Shown piece by piece: positions 53,170 through 61,723 of a DNA stretch of 64,000 bases. Numbering within the stretch: position 1 is the stretch's first letter; the number at the start of each line of letters is the position of its first letter. Origin of the DNA: an uncultured Clostridia bacterium. GTDB taxonomy: Bacteria > Bacillota > Clostridia > Christensenellales > UBA1242. The notes under the pieces are model-generated. The model was not told the DNA's origin. It saw nothing but the letters and a program-made list of their open reading frames with translations, and did no database searches. The stretch spans positions 124,001-188,000 of the forward strand of contig CAKVMI010000002.1 in NCBI GenBank assembly GCA_934772525.1. The letters are read 5' to 3'. Both the position numbers and the translations under genes were made by a program.

Positions 53170-53251
53170 GTTGAACGAACACAAGTGTCCGTTCAACAAA
53201 GTCTAGTTATTTACATAAGTAATTATATCACAAAAAATACAAATATTGCAA
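53170..53251 (-). promoter_or_regulatory. rimP-nusA operon promoter and leader hairpin
   Basis: Minus strand TTGCAA (53251-53246), 18-nt spacer, extended -10 TGA-TATAAT (53227-53222). Just downstream (53197-53170) a 28-nt hairpin pairs GTTGAACG with CGTTCAAC, plus an inner ACAC/GTGT stem, followed by TTTTGC. A smaller hairpin (TAGAG/CTCTA, about 53143-53160) follows. The leader is about 160 nt and may control the operon. Remaining sequence to the polC-like gene has nothing visible. Confidence 0.65.
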
Positions 53252-53311
53252 TAGTTTTTTAATAAATTATTAACTTTTTATTTTAAAATTTTTATCATTC
53301 AAATTATAAAT

Positions 53312-54841
53312 TTATTCTTCATTTTTCAACAATTTTCGCATTACTTCAGCGGCAGCAACGGCATCAAATACCGCCCTGTGAGCGTTATCCAAATCTATCC
53401 CTAATTCTTTTGAAATCGTAGTTAGTTTATAATTTCGTACGCCCTTCATTTTTTCTTTTGCTAAAACAAACGCATCGAAAGTTTTGTGCGTAAATGCATA
53501 TCCAAACTGCTTTCCTACATAACTTATAAAATTAAAGTCAAAATCTATAACATAAGAAACCATTATACTGCCATCACAAAACTTAAAAAAGTCTGGTAAA
53601 ACTTCGCCTATTGTATGACAACCAGCAACCATATCATCGGTAATGTTATTAACCTTAGTGGCGTCATCTGGAATATGCATCTCCGGATTAATTAAACACG
53701 AGAATGTTTCGGTTAATTTTCCACCTACCATCTTTACCGCGCCAATTTCTATAATTTTATCTCTATTGTATGCAGTACCCGTTGTTTCAAGGTCAAATAT
53801 TACAAATGTATTATCAAGTAAGTACGGATTAGTTATAGTATCATCGGTTATAAACAAATTTGATTGAGATGATGATTGATATTTTTCTGGGAAAATATAC
53901 CTATAATTTTTTGGAACCGACTTCGTATAAATTCGGTCAAAAAACCCATCTTCAAAAGTACAAAGATTAATAACTTTTGGTCTTACACTCAACCCAGTGT
54001 CAAATGCACTCTCTTCCAAACTACCAAATATACAAACTTCTAAATCATTTGCAAGTTTTTCAGCTTTTGGCAAAGTTGCCTTATTTGGGAAATACACCAC
54101 TTTAAGTGATCCACTATAATCATATATTTCAAAAGTGTAATAAGGCTTTTCAGGCCTTACCTTGCCATCTTCTAATACCTTTTCTTTAGTTTTCTGTTCT
54201 CTTAAATTTCGTATTTTTCCAGCAACGCAAATTGCTTCGCTAGGTTCAACCATTGTAGCCATCAAAAGTGGTGAATCTTGTATAACTTCACCTATGTATG
54301 GCTCTATTGATTTTAGTTTTATTATATAAGCTTCTGCACTAGTATCTTCTACAAATGTATCATCTTCTTCTATTTCAAAAACTCTATTAGGTGTTGATGT
54401 AACAAGCACATCAAAAGTACTATAATACCTTTGTGAAAGTGCCAATTTTAAATCATCTATAATTGTACTTTCATTTACAATTTTAATAAACCTTTCTTCT
54501 ATGTTCAAATTTATTACACTTTTGGTTTTATCAAATTCTATTGAAGACAAGTCAAATCGAACTATCGGCAATCTCTTTTTGAAATAATCTTGTACAAAAG
54601 TTTTTATGCTCTCATCATCAAAGTAATTTTTTTTGTATTTTATATCAAGTGTTTTTATACCCTCTGGCAAAAGTGCATATACTTCCTTTTTCACTGCCAT
54701 CCTTATATCTTCGCTTAGTATCGCTTCATCAGGATATACCAAACTTAAACTTAAAGCCCGCAGGTCTTTATTAAAGACTGCAGACTCTAAGTTAAATGAT
54801 ATATTATACTTTTTCATTTTTTCGTTTAAAAAGTCTATCAT
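53312..54841 (-). CDS. PolC-like N-terminal/OB/exonuclease protein lacking the polymerase
   Basis: A 509-residue protein at the polC position between rseP and rimP. Parts are: residues about 1-180, a PolC N-terminal-like domain; about 195-300, an OB fold (VAGKIRNLREQKTKE, FEIYDYSGSLKVVYFPNK); and about 345-513, a DEDDh exonuclease with D354 and E356 (FDLETTG), D439, H492 and D497 (AHRAVFDA). Numbers count from the GTG at 54853; ATG 54841 is preferred. The PHP domain and whole polymerase core of the normal ~1,430-residue PolC are absent, and downstream DNA does not encode them. The reading frame ends cleanly. It may be a proofreading or repair nuclease. Confidence 0.8.
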   Translation of the reverse strand: MIDFLNEKMKKYNISFNLESAVFNKDLRALSLSLVYPDEAILSEDIRMAVKKEVYALLPEGIKTLDIKYKKNYFDDESIKTFVQDYFKKRLPIVRFDLSSIEFDKTKSVINLNIEERFIKIVNESTIIDDLKLALSQRYYSTFDVLVTSTPNRVFEIEEDDTFVEDTSAEAYIIKLKSIEPYIGEVIQDSPLLMATMVEPSEAICVAGKIRNLREQKTKEKVLEDGKVRPEKPYYTFEIYDYSGSLKVVYFPNKATLPKAEKLANDLEVCIFGSLEESAFDTGLSVRPKVINLCTFEDGFFDRIYTKSVPKNYRYIFPEKYQSSSQSNLFITDDTITNPYLLDNTFVIFDLETTGTAYNRDKIIEIGAVKMVGGKLTETFSCLINPEMHIPDDATKVNNITDDMVAGCHTIGEVLPDFFKFCDGSIMVSYVIDFDFNFISYVGKQFGYAFTHKTFDAFVLAKEKMKGVRNYKLTTISKELGIDLDNAHRAVFDAVAAAEVMRKLLKNEE

Positions 54842-54854
54842 TTTACCACCCACT

Positions 54855-56411
54855 TTATAGCAAGAAAATATGATAAAAATCTAAGAAAATTACTAGAGCA
54901 AATAGAATTATTAAGCCAAAGAAATGAATATAGGCTTCTACATTTCTGTCAATAGGCTTTTTTCTTATCCATTCTATTATTACAAATACCATCCTTGCAC
55001 CATCTAGTGCTGGTATTGGTAAAATGTTAAATACGGCAAGGTTCATACTAATAAGTGGAATTAGATAGAAAATATATCTCCAATCAATGCTAGTTATTTT
55101 TGCAATTTGTTCAACTGTCGTTACTGTACCGCCAAGTTCAGACACTTTAGTAGCACCCGTAAATATACCGCCAAGCACTTTCAAAATCAACCAACAAACA
55201 TCTATACAGAATGGGAACGCATAAAGCAAAGCTTCTCCAAATGAATACCTTTTGTATTCAAAAGATTGTAAAATGCCCAGTGATACGCCCGAATTGCTTG
55301 TAGAAATACCACAAAGGCTTGAAATCTCTTCTTCGGTATATGCAACATACTCATTTGTATTTGCATTAAATTTATAAACTGAAGTCAGTTCGTTTTCTAC
55401 ATTCTTTAAGTATGTCAGCAACTCTTCAGTTGATGAGAATTTAATATAAGTTGTACCACTTAAATAATATGCATTTTCTTTTATTGCTTCTGGATACAAT
55501 ACATATCTAAATGCATCTCTATTTTCCTTTTTAACGATAATAGTTTGTTCTTTGCCATCTCTTATAATAGTTAGGGTAATCTCTTCACCCTCACCATATT
55601 TAGCAATTTTCTTTGAAAATTGTTCTAATGTGTTAGAACTAACTTTATAGTAGTCAAACTTCTTACCATTTACTTCGGTGATAACATCACCCACCATAAA
55701 TTGGTTAGAATTGTAATCTGCTACAGATATAACTTTTGGAAGGCCATAGTTTGCCATACAAAGATAAACAACACTCATAACAAGTCCAAATAAGAAGTTA
55801 AATATTACACCAGCAGATTGTACAATCAATCTCTTCCATGGCTTTTGTTTGTTAAATGCACCTTCGGTTTCTTTCTCTTCATCTTCGCCTTCAAATGCAC
55901 AATAACCACCTAAAGGAATCGCTCTTATTGAGAACTTTTCACCATTTGCTTTTGTCTTTGAAAATATTGCAGGGCCAAAGCCAATAGAAAATTCATTTAT
56001 TTTAAATTTTAATATCTTACCAGCGGTATAATGTCCAAGTTCATGAACCATTATAAGCACCATTAAAAAGGCTATTGCCAAAATGATATAAATAATGTTA
56101 TTCCATTCTACACAACAAGCAACAATGGTTAATAGCGTTTCAAAATATAAACAAATTAGATTAACTTTACTTTTATGTTTACTTTCATTACTCCATGCAG
56201 TTTTAATTACACAAGATAATATAATCAAAGCATAATATACATAAAAGAACGCACTTGCACCCTTCACAATACAAATCACTGCCCACGCAACAATTACGCT
56301 AGAAAGGACATTTTGAACAATTAATCTAAATTGTTTATTATTTTCAGTTGGTTTATACAACCAGTTAAATAATATTTCAAATAAAATTAACGCAAATAAA
56401 GTTATCTTCAT
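54855..56411 (-). CDS. rseP: Site-2 protease RseP/RasP-type with extra N-terminal helices
   Basis: A 518-residue intramembrane metalloprotease. HELGH is at residues 123-127, far from the usual ~20, because roughly 105 residues with three or four membrane helices precede it. A PDZ domain is in the middle (KVISVADYNSNQFMVGDVITEVNG), and the second motif is NILPIPALDGARM. It cleaves membrane-embedded anti-sigma factors and signal peptides. Next to cdsA as usual; dxr and ispG, which often flank it, are absent. Confidence 0.88.
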   Translation of the reverse strand: MKITLFALILFEILFNWLYKPTENNKQFRLIVQNVLSSVIVAWAVICIVKGASAFFYVYYALIILSCVIKTAWSNESKHKSKVNLICLYFETLLTIVACCVEWNNIIYIILAIAFLMVLIMVHELGHYTAGKILKFKINEFSIGFGPAIFSKTKANGEKFSIRAIPLGGYCAFEGEDEEKETEGAFNKQKPWKRLIVQSAGVIFNFLFGLVMSVVYLCMANYGLPKVISVADYNSNQFMVGDVITEVNGKKFDYYKVSSNTLEQFSKKIAKYGEGEEITLTIIRDGKEQTIIVKKENRDAFRYVLYPEAIKENAYYLSGTTYIKFSSTEELLTYLKNVENELTSVYKFNANTNEYVAYTEEEISSLCGISTSNSGVSLGILQSFEYKRYSFGEALLYAFPFCIDVCWLILKVLGGIFTGATKVSELGGTVTTVEQIAKITSIDWRYIFYLIPLISMNLAVFNILPIPALDGARMVFVIIEWIRKKPIDRNVEAYIHFFGLIILFALVIFLDFYHIFLL

Positions 56412-56419
56412 TTTACCAC

Positions 56420-57316
56420 CTAAACAATAATAATTAATGCTAAAATGTATGTGATTGCAGAAACAAACATCATACCATCTATTCTATCCATAACACCGCC
56501 GTGTCCTGGAAGAATTTTACCAAAGTCTTTTATTTCAAATCTTCGTTTTACGCTTGAAGCAACCAAATCGCCCGCTTCGGTAGCAATTGAGCCTAATAGC
56601 CCTACCAACACAAAAAACAATATAAGACTTGTGTTATTAACTTCTGTAAATGGATTGTACACCCCACCAATTACAAATATTAAATATAATACCACTGATA
56701 TTATAATACCACCAAATAGTCCACCTATTGCACCACTTAGTGATTTTTTAGGCGAAATTTGATTTGCAAAATTACCCCTATGGAATGCACTACCTACAAG
56801 ATATGCAAAAACGTCTGTTGCCATAGCAACACCAAATACAAGCCCTAAAATCATTGTTCCCATCCCAACACTAAAGCCATTTATTCCATAAAGTGTTCCA
56901 ATTAAGGTGTTTGGCCACAATATGGTTGTCATTAGTTTTTTTGTTGAAAGTAACATTTCATCAGCAGTAAATTCTTCGTCTTTGTGTTTGTTTAAATATA
57001 CAACGTCGGTTATCATAGACGCTACAAAAAATAAAATTGCCAAAAATAATTGATACAATAAAGTTTGTAATATAGTCTTTGATACAAATGGTACATAAGT
57101 CAAATACAATAAAAATGCGTGAACGACGGAAAGATAAATATATGCCTTTGAGCATCTTCTCTCATCTTTTTGATGTGCCTTTAACACTTCATAACAAGCA
57201 ATAAATGAAATTGCCATAATAAATGCATCAAAAAAATAAACCGAAAGAAATCTGCTTGCAACAAATAACGCTGTAACAATAAGTATTACTGCACCAGTTA
57301 AAGTTCTTTTGCCCAT
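56420..57316 (-). CDS. cdsA: Phosphatidate cytidylyltransferase
   Basis: A 298-residue polytopic membrane enzyme that makes CDP-diacylglycerol from phosphatidate and CTP. It carries the signature SVKRRFEIKDFGKILPGHGG and then DRIDGMMF near the C-terminus. Seven or eight hydrophobic segments. Coupled with uppS (15 nt). Confidence 0.95.
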   Translation of the reverse strand: MGKRTLTGAVILIVTALFVASRFLSVYFFDAFIMAISFIACYEVLKAHQKDERRCSKAYIYLSVVHAFLLYLTYVPFVSKTILQTLLYQLFLAILFFVASMITDVVYLNKHKDEEFTADEMLLSTKKLMTTILWPNTLIGTLYGINGFSVGMGTMILGLVFGVAMATDVFAYLVGSAFHRGNFANQISPKKSLSGAIGGLFGGIIISVVLYLIFVIGGVYNPFTEVNNTSLILFFVLVGLLGSIATEAGDLVASSVKRRFEIKDFGKILPGHGGVMDRIDGMMFVSAITYILALIIIV

Positions 57317-57331
57317 TACTTTTCTCCTAAA

Positions 57332-58060
57332 TTATTCTTCTACTTTTCCAAACTTTCGAGTTCTTTTCTGATATTCAATAATACATTTTTTTACAGTTTC
57401 TTTATCAAAATCTGGCCAAAGTGTATCTAAAAAATAAAATTCACTATAAGCATGTTGCCACATCAAAAAATTACTAACTCTTTGTTCACCGCTTGCCCTA
57501 ACTATTAAGTCTGGGTCAGGCTGACCTGCGGTATATAAAAACTTTTCAAAATCGCTCTCGGTAATATTTTTTAGACCACTTTCAATAATCTTATTTACCG
57601 CACGAACAATCTCATCACGACCGCCATAAACAAATGCTATATTTAAAACATAAGTCTTGCAATCCTTGGTCTTTTGCATTGCATTTAAAAAGCAATTACG
57701 AGTTTTTTCATCAACTCTTTCATTATAAATATCGCCAATTATATTTATTTTTAAATCATTCTTAATTGCATTAGCAAGTTCTTTCTCCAAAAATTCTACT
57801 GCAAGATTCATAATATAATTAACTTCTTTTTCACTTCGCTTCAAGTTTTCGGTGCTAAGAGCATAAACGGTAATAGTTTTTACTCCAAAATCTCGACATG
57901 CCGAACAAACTTTTTCTAACGCAATAGAACCTTCCCTATGTCCTGCAGACCTTGGAAGCCCCCGTTTTTTAGCCCAACGACCATTGCCATCCATAATAAA
58001 ACCAATGTGTGCTGGGATATTTTCGGAATCTATTACCCCTTTCTTTTTTAATAAATTCAT
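57332..58060 (-). CDS. uppS: Undecaprenyl diphosphate synthase
   Basis: A 242-residue cis-prenyltransferase that makes the lipid carrier for wall synthesis. GFIMDGNGRWAKKRGLPRSAGH holds the catalytic Asp; VYALSTENLKRS, DPDLIVRASGEQRVSNFLMWQ and YSEFYF are also present in series. It lies between frr and cdsA, as in Bacillota generally. Confidence 0.96.
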   Translation of the reverse strand: MNLLKKKGVIDSENIPAHIGFIMDGNGRWAKKRGLPRSAGHREGSIALEKVCSACRDFGVKTITVYALSTENLKRSEKEVNYIMNLAVEFLEKELANAIKNDLKINIIGDIYNERVDEKTRNCFLNAMQKTKDCKTYVLNIAFVYGGRDEIVRAVNKIIESGLKNITESDFEKFLYTAGQPDPDLIVRASGEQRVSNFLMWQHAYSEFYFLDTLWPDFDKETVKKCIIEYQKRTRKFGKVEE

Positions 58061-58077
58061 AAAAAATTCTCACTAAA

Positions 58078-58653
58078 CTATATTTGCATAACTTCTTTTT
58101 CTTTTTCAACCGATTCTTTATCTATCTTTGTAATATATTCATCTAATGTTTTTTGAATATCCTTTTCGTTAGATGCCAATTCATCTTCTGTTATTTCAGA
58201 ATCCTTCTTTAGTTGCTTAAACTTATCCATAATATCACGTCTTGCATTACGGCAAGCAACCTTAGAATCTTCAGCAATCTTCTTTACAGTTTTTACCATT
58301 TCCTTACGTCTTTCTTCGGTTAATGGTGGGAATACTAATCTAATAATTTTGCCATCATCGTTAGGATTAATACCTATATCAGATGCTAAAATTGACTTTA
58401 AAGTTTCCTTCATAGCGTTAGCATCCCATAAAGAAATTACAAGAACTCTACCATCTTGTACTGTAATATTAGAAATTTGTGTAAGTGGTGTAGGAGTCCC
58501 ATAATAGTTTACGATAATTTTATCTAAAATATGTGGATTTGCTCTACCTGCTCTTAGTGAAACATACTCACTTTTTTGATGTTCCAAAACTTTACCAAGT
58601 TCTTCTTCATAATTTAAGTATTGCTCTGCAATATAATCTTCTAAATTTTCCAT
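58078..58653 (-). CDS. frr: Ribosome recycling factor
   Basis: A 191-residue tRNA-mimic factor that splits post-termination ribosomes with EF-G. It has VSLRAGRANPHILDKIIVNYYG, ISLWDANAMKE, VRLVFPPLTEERRKEMVK in shorter form and DKESVEKEKEVMQI at the end. Normally it follows pyrH; here it directly follows tsf with its own promoter. Confidence 0.95.
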   Translation of the reverse strand: MENLEDYIAEQYLNYEEELGKVLEHQKSEYVSLRAGRANPHILDKIIVNYYGTPTPLTQISNITVQDGRVLVISLWDANAMKETLKSILASDIGINPNDDGKIIRLVFPPLTEERRKEMVKTVKKIAEDSKVACRNARRDIMDKFKQLKKDSEITEDELASNEKDIQKTLDEYITKIDKESVEKEKEVMQI

Positions 58654-58689
58654 TCAGTCAGTTTCTCCATTAAAAATATTTATACTAAT

Positions 58690-58719
58690 ATAATACTATA
58701 ATATTATATTTAATTGCAA
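58690..58719 (-). promoter_or_regulatory. Sigma-A promoter of frr-uppS-cdsA-rseP
   Basis: Minus strand TTGCAA (58719-58714), 18-nt spacer, TATTAT (58695-58690). It follows the tsf terminator by only a few bases and drives the frr unit. Confidence 0.7.
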
Positions 58720-58753
58720 ATAAAATTGAGCATTGAATAAACCAATGCTCAAT
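58720..58753 (-). terminator. Terminator of rpsB-tsf
   Basis: Minus strand ATTGAGCATTG pairs with CAATGCTCAAT across a 7-nt loop, then TTTTATTTG. It ends the rpsB-tsf unit in the gap where pyrH is usually found. Confidence 0.85.
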
Positions 58754-58766
58754 TTTTATAAAAAAC

Positions 58767-59423
58767 TTAATCCTTTTTTGTTTGCGTTTGAGCCATAACT
58801 TCTTCTGCAAAGTTATCGTTACGCTTTTCAAGACCTTCACCAACTTCGTATCTTACAAATCTTCGAATGGTAATTTTCTCTCCAAGTTTTAAGGTAATTT
58901 CGTTTACTAGTTGAGTAATGGTCTTTTCTGGATCTTTAACAAATTCTTGTTCCATCAAAACAGATTCTTTGTAGAACTTTTTAATTCTTCCTTCTACCAT
59001 CTTTTCAACTACTGCTTCTGGCTTGCCTTCGTTTAATGCTTGTGCTTTAAGAATTTCTCTTTCCTTTTCAACTACTGCTGGGTCAAGTTCTTCTATTCTA
59101 ACACAAGTAGGGTTTGCTGCAGCAATGTGCATACAAACATCATGAGCAAAGTTTTGGAAATCCGCACTCTTTGCAACGAAATCTGATTCACAGTTAAATT
59201 CGGCTAATACGCCAATTTTACCGTTTGAGTGGATATAACTAACAGCAATACCTTCTGCGGCAATTCTGCCTGACTTCTTAGCAACGGCAGCCATTCCCTT
59301 TTCTCTTAAAAGTTCAATAGCTTTGTCCATATTTCCGTTAGCTTCGGTTAATGCCTTTTTGCAATCCATCATTCCAACGCCAGTTTTTTCTCTTAGCGCC
59401 TTAATATCTGCTGAACTAATCAT
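58767..59423 (-). CDS. tsf: Elongation factor Ts
   Basis: A 218-residue nucleotide exchange factor for EF-Tu, the shorter single-core form. It has ALREKTGVGMMDCKKALTEANG, EFNCESDFVAKS and RFVRYEVGEGLEKRNDNFAEEV. Downstream of rpsB by 24 nt. Confidence 0.95.
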   Translation of the reverse strand: MISSADIKALREKTGVGMMDCKKALTEANGNMDKAIELLREKGMAAVAKKSGRIAAEGIAVSYIHSNGKIGVLAEFNCESDFVAKSADFQNFAHDVCMHIAAANPTCVRIEELDPAVVEKEREILKAQALNEGKPEAVVEKMVEGRIKKFYKESVLMEQEFVKDPEKTITQLVNEITLKLGEKITIRRFVRYEVGEGLEKRNDNFAEEVMAQTQTKKD

Positions 59424-59447
59424 CTAAAATACTCCTATATAATAAAA

Positions 59448-60365
59448 TTAATTTTCTTCAGTTTTTGGTGCTTCTTCAGTTTCAGCCTTCTTTCTTGGAG
59501 CTCTCTTCTTTGGAGCTGGCTTAACTTCTTCGGTTTCAGCTTTAACTTCTTCAGTCTTTTCTTCTACCTTTTCTTCAGCCTTAACTTCTTCAGTTGCGTT
59601 TTCAGCATTTTGAGCTTCTTCACGAGCTTTTTCTTCTTCACGAGCCTTTTCGTCAGCTTCTCTAACCTTTGCTAAACCTTCTTCGCCTTCTTTTGCCTCA
59701 ATAACAGCGTAAGCCATAGCACTTGCAATTAGTTTTACGGCACGGATAGCGTCGTCGTTACCTGGGATAACATAGTCAACTGAATCTGGGTCACAGTTTG
59801 TATCTACCAAACCAACGATAGGAATACCTAGTGAACGAGCTTCACGAACTGCGATATATTCCTTATTAGGGTCTACTACAAACATAGCACCTGGAAGAGT
59901 ACGCATATCCTTGATACCACCAAGGTTTTCTTCTAGTTTATCTCTTTCAGCCTTTAACTTTTGAACTTCTTTCTTTGTTAAAAGATCAAATTCACCAGTC
60001 TTTTCCATTTGATTTAACTTGTTAAGTCTATCAATTCTGGTCTTGATGGTTTTAAAGTTAGTTAAAGTACCACCTAACCAACGGCTACCAACATAGTACA
60101 TACCACATCTTTGTGCTTCTTCTATGATAGCATCCTTGGCTTGTTTCTTTGTTCCAACAAAAAGAATACTCTTACCTTCTTCTACTGTGTTCTTTATAAA
60201 GGTATAAGCCTTATCAATTTGTTCAACAGTTTGTTCTAGGTTAAGAATATAAATATTATTTCTTGAAGTAAAAATATACTTCTTCATTTTAGGGTTCCAC
60301 TTGTGTGTTGGATGACCAAAGTGAACACCTGCTTCTAGTAATTGCTTCATTGATACTACAGACAT
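59448..60365 (-). CDS. rpsB: Ribosomal protein uS2 with acidic/basic tail
   Basis: A 305-residue S2. The family core (about 1-235) has KQLLEAGVHFGHPTHKWNPKM, KKQAKDAIIEEAQRCGMYYV, RWLGGTLTNF and VGLVDTNCDPDSVDYVIPGNDDA. A ~70-residue Glu/Lys/Ala repeat tail follows, with KPAPKKRAPRKKA near the end. GGAGG precedes the ATG, and a structured leader and promoter lie upstream. Confidence 0.95.
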   Translation of the reverse strand: MSVVSMKQLLEAGVHFGHPTHKWNPKMKKYIFTSRNNIYILNLEQTVEQIDKAYTFIKNTVEEGKSILFVGTKKQAKDAIIEEAQRCGMYYVGSRWLGGTLTNFKTIKTRIDRLNKLNQMEKTGEFDLLTKKEVQKLKAERDKLEENLGGIKDMRTLPGAMFVVDPNKEYIAVREARSLGIPIVGLVDTNCDPDSVDYVIPGNDDAIRAVKLIASAMAYAVIEAKEGEEGLAKVREADEKAREEEKAREEAQNAENATEEVKAEEKVEEKTEEVKAETEEVKPAPKKRAPRKKAETEEAPKTEEN

Positions 60366-60512
60366 TTTAAATTCCTCCTTGTTTTTTCCTCCCTAAGCGT
60401 CATATTTTTGCGACAACCAAATGTAGTCCTTTGGCAACAATGCAAAAATCGGCTCTAGGTGTGTAATATTTATAAGCGAAGTTAGTTTACCACATAATAT
60501 TACATTTTGCAA
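60366..60512 (-). promoter_or_regulatory. rpsB promoter and structured leader
   Basis: Minus strand TTGCAA (60512-60507), 17-nt spacer, extended -10 TGG-TAAACT (60489-60484). The roughly 110-nt leader holds a long hairpin: outer ATTTTTGC/GCAAAAAT (60449-60442 with 60411-60404) and inner CCAAA/TTTGG. Two purine-rich sites (GGGAGG and GGAGG) precede the ATG. It resembles autogenous S2 leaders, by position. Confidence 0.65.
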
Positions 60513-60531
60513 TAATTTTAAGCAAAATTTT

Positions 60532-60861
60532 TTAATTTTTTGGTACATCGGCCAAAAGCTTTAAATATTCTTGATAAACAGCATCTATAATGCTTTCATC
60601 TATTTCAATTTCGAAGTTATCTTCTCCATTTTCTCCCTTTGTAACCTTGAATACTAACGCTTCTTCATCGGTCATACCATCCAAAAGTTCTACTGGTTGA
60701 AGTACTGCATAAAAGTTTCCACGATAAACAATTCCTGCAATTTCTACGAATTGAATTTCTTCTCCTTCTTCACTAACTAAGGTAACAACATCATCTTCAT
60801 CTTCTACCATATGAACGATAGACTTTGGGGCACTACCCTTTCCTTCTAATCCATTTTCCAT
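60532..60861 (-). CDS. DUF1292 family protein
   Basis: A 109-residue acidic protein. The DUF1292 pattern is DVVTLVSEEGEEIQFVEIAGIVYRGNFYAVL, then LVFKVTKGENGEDNFEIE. In Bacillus the homologous yrzB follows yrrK (ruvX), as here. Function unknown. Confidence 0.85.
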   Translation of the reverse strand: MENGLEGKGSAPKSIVHMVEDEDDVVTLVSEEGEEIQFVEIAGIVYRGNFYAVLQPVELLDGMTDEEALVFKVTKGENGEDNFEIEIDESIIDAVYQEYLKLLADVPKN

Positions 60862-60879
60862 TAACTAATATCCTTCCTT

Positions 60880-61302
60880 TTAATATTTTTTTTGTTTTTT
60901 ATCTAAGAAACTTTGTAAAATAATAGTTGCTGCCAGTTTATCTACAACACCCTTTCTTTTTTCACGGCTAACATTGCCTTCTAAAAGAATATTTGTAGCA
61001 GAAACTGTAGAAAATCTTTCATCTTGCATTACTATAGGTACATTGGTAAACTTTTTAATTTTTTCAACAAATTCGTTCACCATATCTACACTACTTCCGC
61101 TAGTTCCGTCCATTTTTAACGGAAGACCAACTACTATAAGCCCGATATTTTTACTTTCTACTAGCTTTGCAATATATTTTGCGTCATTATTTATGGAATT
61201 AGTTCTTTTATAAACTTCTAGCGGGCTTGCAATAATTTCAAGTTCATCACTTTTTGCTATCCCTATTCGTACCATTCCAATATCTAAACAAAGTATTTGC
61301 AT
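60880..61302 (-). CDS. ruvX: YqgF/RuvX-family putative Holliday junction resolvase
   Basis: A 140-residue RNase H-fold protein starting MQILCLDIGMVRIGIAKSDE with the acidic cluster VVGLPLKMDGT, QDERFSTVSATNIL and VDKLAATIILQSFLD. Members are thought to process 16S pre-rRNA or resolve junctions. Precedes the DUF1292 gene by 18 nt. Confidence 0.9.
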   Translation of the reverse strand: MQILCLDIGMVRIGIAKSDELEIIASPLEVYKRTNSINNDAKYIAKLVESKNIGLIVVGLPLKMDGTSGSSVDMVNEFVEKIKKFTNVPIVMQDERFSTVSATNILLEGNVSREKRKGVVDKLAATIILQSFLDKKQKKY

Positions 61303-61345
61303 ATAACTATTATTTTCTCCCTAATAAATAATAACATACAAAAGT

Positions 61346-61376
61346 AAAATAGTCCACTAAAAAAGTAGACTATTTT
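61346..61376 (-). terminator. Terminator after the YtxH-like gene
   Basis: Long inverted repeat: AAAATAGTCTACT pairs with AGTGGACTATTTT with one mismatch and a five-base loop. The downstream T-run is interrupted. It lies between the YtxH-like gene and ruvX. Confidence 0.6.
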
Positions 61377-61402
61377 AATAATTAATAACGAACTAGTTAA
61401 AT

Positions 61403-61651
61403 TTAATGAGTTGAACGAGTGTTAGATGAATTAATTTTGGACGAATTTTCATCTTCGTTAGATGTAGAACCACTAGCCTGACTTTGGCTTGAAGAGTTCA
61501 TTTTTTGCATAATATCATCATACATATCACTTAGTTTTTTACTAGTAGATGTAAACCATTTTCTAACCTCGGCATTGTTAGAAGCAAGCATTGCACCAGC
61601 GACAAATCCAACACCAGCAACCATCAAACAGCAACTAATTGAGCGATTCAT
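61403..61651 (-). CDS. YtxH-like small membrane protein
   Basis: An 82-residue protein. It starts MNRSISCCLMVAGVGFVAGAM, one Gly-rich membrane helix, then a charged helix and a Ser/Asn-rich disordered tail ending in His. This is the layout of YtxH/gas vesicle-type stress proteins, but the sequence alone does not identify it. ATG 61651 has AGGAGG 7 nt upstream. The upstream TTTGTCGAAAA is an exact Spo0A-type box. Confidence 0.6.
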   Translation of the reverse strand: MNRSISCCLMVAGVGFVAGAMLASNNAEVRKWFTSTSKKLSDMYDDIMQKMNSSSQSQASGSTSNEDENSSKINSSNTRSTH

Positions 61652-61693
61652 ACTAATTCCCTCCTTTTTCGTTATTAGTAATATTATCGTCAC

Positions 61694-61709
61694 TTTTCGA
61701 CAAATTATA
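61694..61709 (-). promoter_or_regulatory. -10 element followed by a 0A-type box
   Basis: Minus strand TATAAT (61709-61704) is immediately followed by TTTGTCGAAAA (61704-61694), matching the Spo0A box. Placed at the expected start site, bound protein would repress the YtxH-like gene. One such 9-mer is expected by chance in 64 kb. Confidence 0.35.
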
Positions 61710-61723
61710 CTATAATTAATAAA

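Noticed and set aside
53061..53311. Remainder of PolC downstream of the exonuclease fragment
   Set aside because: Looked for PHP or polymerase motifs in all frames; only promoter, leader and hairpins were found.
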